Source: Planctomycetota bacterium (lineage in GTDB: Bacteria; Planctomycetota; Planctomycetia; Pirellulales; Pirellulaceae). Taken from it: DNA of 5,650 bases. Position 1 is the first letter of the stretch. Every line of letters starts with the position of its first letter. Below, in pieces: positions 5,367 through 5,650 of this stretch. Location of the stretch: NCBI GenBank assembly GCA_019347795.1, contig JAHWKS010000441.1, forward strand, positions 1 to 5,650, in the 5' to 3' direction. A program made the position numbers and the translations under genes. Below the pieces are notes generated by a model. The model had not been told where the DNA came from and made no database searches. It saw only the letters and a list, made by a program, of their open reading frames with translations.

Positions 5367-5650
5367 TTAGTGGACCTCCGCTGGCGCTCTGGCCTCCACG
5401 GTTACTACGACTCCTTTGAAGGCGGGGGTCTTGGACTGGGGATCGGCGTGACGCGGGACCAGCACGTTCGCCTCGGGATAGTACATTAAGGCGTTGCCGG
5501 GCCGAATCTGTGGGAAGGAGCGGGCGAGAATGTTCGAGAGCGAGCCGGTATCGTTCCGCACGGTCACGCGCTGATCCTCTTGGAGGCGGAACCGGGCCAT
5601 GTCTTCCGGGTGGAGGAGGATCACATCGCGGCGGTCCTGGCCCCGGTAGA
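5367..5650 (-). CDS. Molybdopterin-dependent oxidoreductase (formate dehydrogenase alpha / YdeP type), C-terminal end
   Basis: The last 93 codons are visible. The frame is open through the right edge, so the catalytic body and cofactor-binding core lie outside; the GTG at 5624 is internal, not a start. The visible part is the molydop-binding C-terminal domain. YRGQDRRDVILLHPEDMARF leads into RLQEDQRVTVRNDTGSLSN (a beta-barrel with 'RV.V.N..GSL'), then IRPGNALMYYPEANVLVPRH and DPQSKTPAFKGVVVTVEA before the TAA stop. The pattern P-G-N...YYPE.NVLVP...DP.S.TP.FK is typical, as I recall it, of FdhF/YdeP-like proteins and formate dehydrogenase alpha relatives. These carry a bis-MGD molybdenum cofactor and transfer electrons from formate or an unknown substrate. 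The exact subfamily needs the missing N-terminus. The nitroreductase lies 102 bases downstream on the same strand, with a tandem repeat between them. Confidence 0.88.
   Translation of the reverse strand, partial: YRGQDRRDVILLHPEDMARFRLQEDQRVTVRNDTGSLSNILARSFPQIRPGNALMYYPEANVLVPRHADPQSKTPAFKGVVVTVEARAPAEVH

Overview
The window looks like chromosomal DNA from a high-GC (roughly 60% or more by eye) member of the Planctomycetes or a close PVC relative. Three things point there. The partial small basic protein at the left edge resembles a planctomycete family (DUF6800-like). A short membrane protein carries the N-terminal 'RFSI..LL' hydrophobic signature common in planctomycete small proteins. A transmembrane Hanks-type kinase carries a C-terminal helical extracytoplasmic region. 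These assignments are from memory of the families, not from a search.

Layout, left to right. Positions 1-171 (minus) hold the start of a small lysine/arginine-rich protein, with a good sigma70-type promoter (243-271) and a GC-rich hairpin in the presumed leader (206-223). Positions 335-2913 (minus) hold a probable three-gene signalling operon. In transcription order it encodes an 86-residue two-helix membrane protein, a 607-residue transmembrane serine/threonine kinase whose ATG overlaps the previous stop (ATGA), and a 141-residue RsbW/SpoIIAB-like ATPase 72 bases downstream. Positions 2914-3143 are a divergent intergenic region. Positions 3144-4571 (plus) encode a membrane-anchored or exported S41/CtpA-type C-terminal processing peptidase with a PDZ domain and an intact Ser-Lys dyad. 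A nested hairpin separates it from a convergent nitroreductase-family gene (4647-5264, minus). Upstream of the nitroreductase lies a perfect 19-bp tandem repeat resembling REP-type dispersed sequence. The right edge (5367-5650, minus) holds the C-terminal end of a molybdopterin-dependent oxidoreductase of the formate dehydrogenase alpha / YdeP type.

How the genes may work together. The kinase and the anti-sigma-type ATPase plausibly form one signalling unit: an extracytoplasmic sensor region, a cytoplasmic kinase and a partner-switching type ATPase. No STAS antagonist or sigma factor is visible here, so the output is unknown. The peptidase shares a divergent intergenic region with this operon, but nothing else ties them together. 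The nitroreductase and the molybdoenzyme are both redox proteins on the same strand, but the repeat-bearing gap between them makes co-transcription uncertain. Overall this is mostly ordinary housekeeping and signalling DNA. The most notable points are the kinase operon, the start region of the kinase, the leader hairpin at the left and the tandem repeat at the right.
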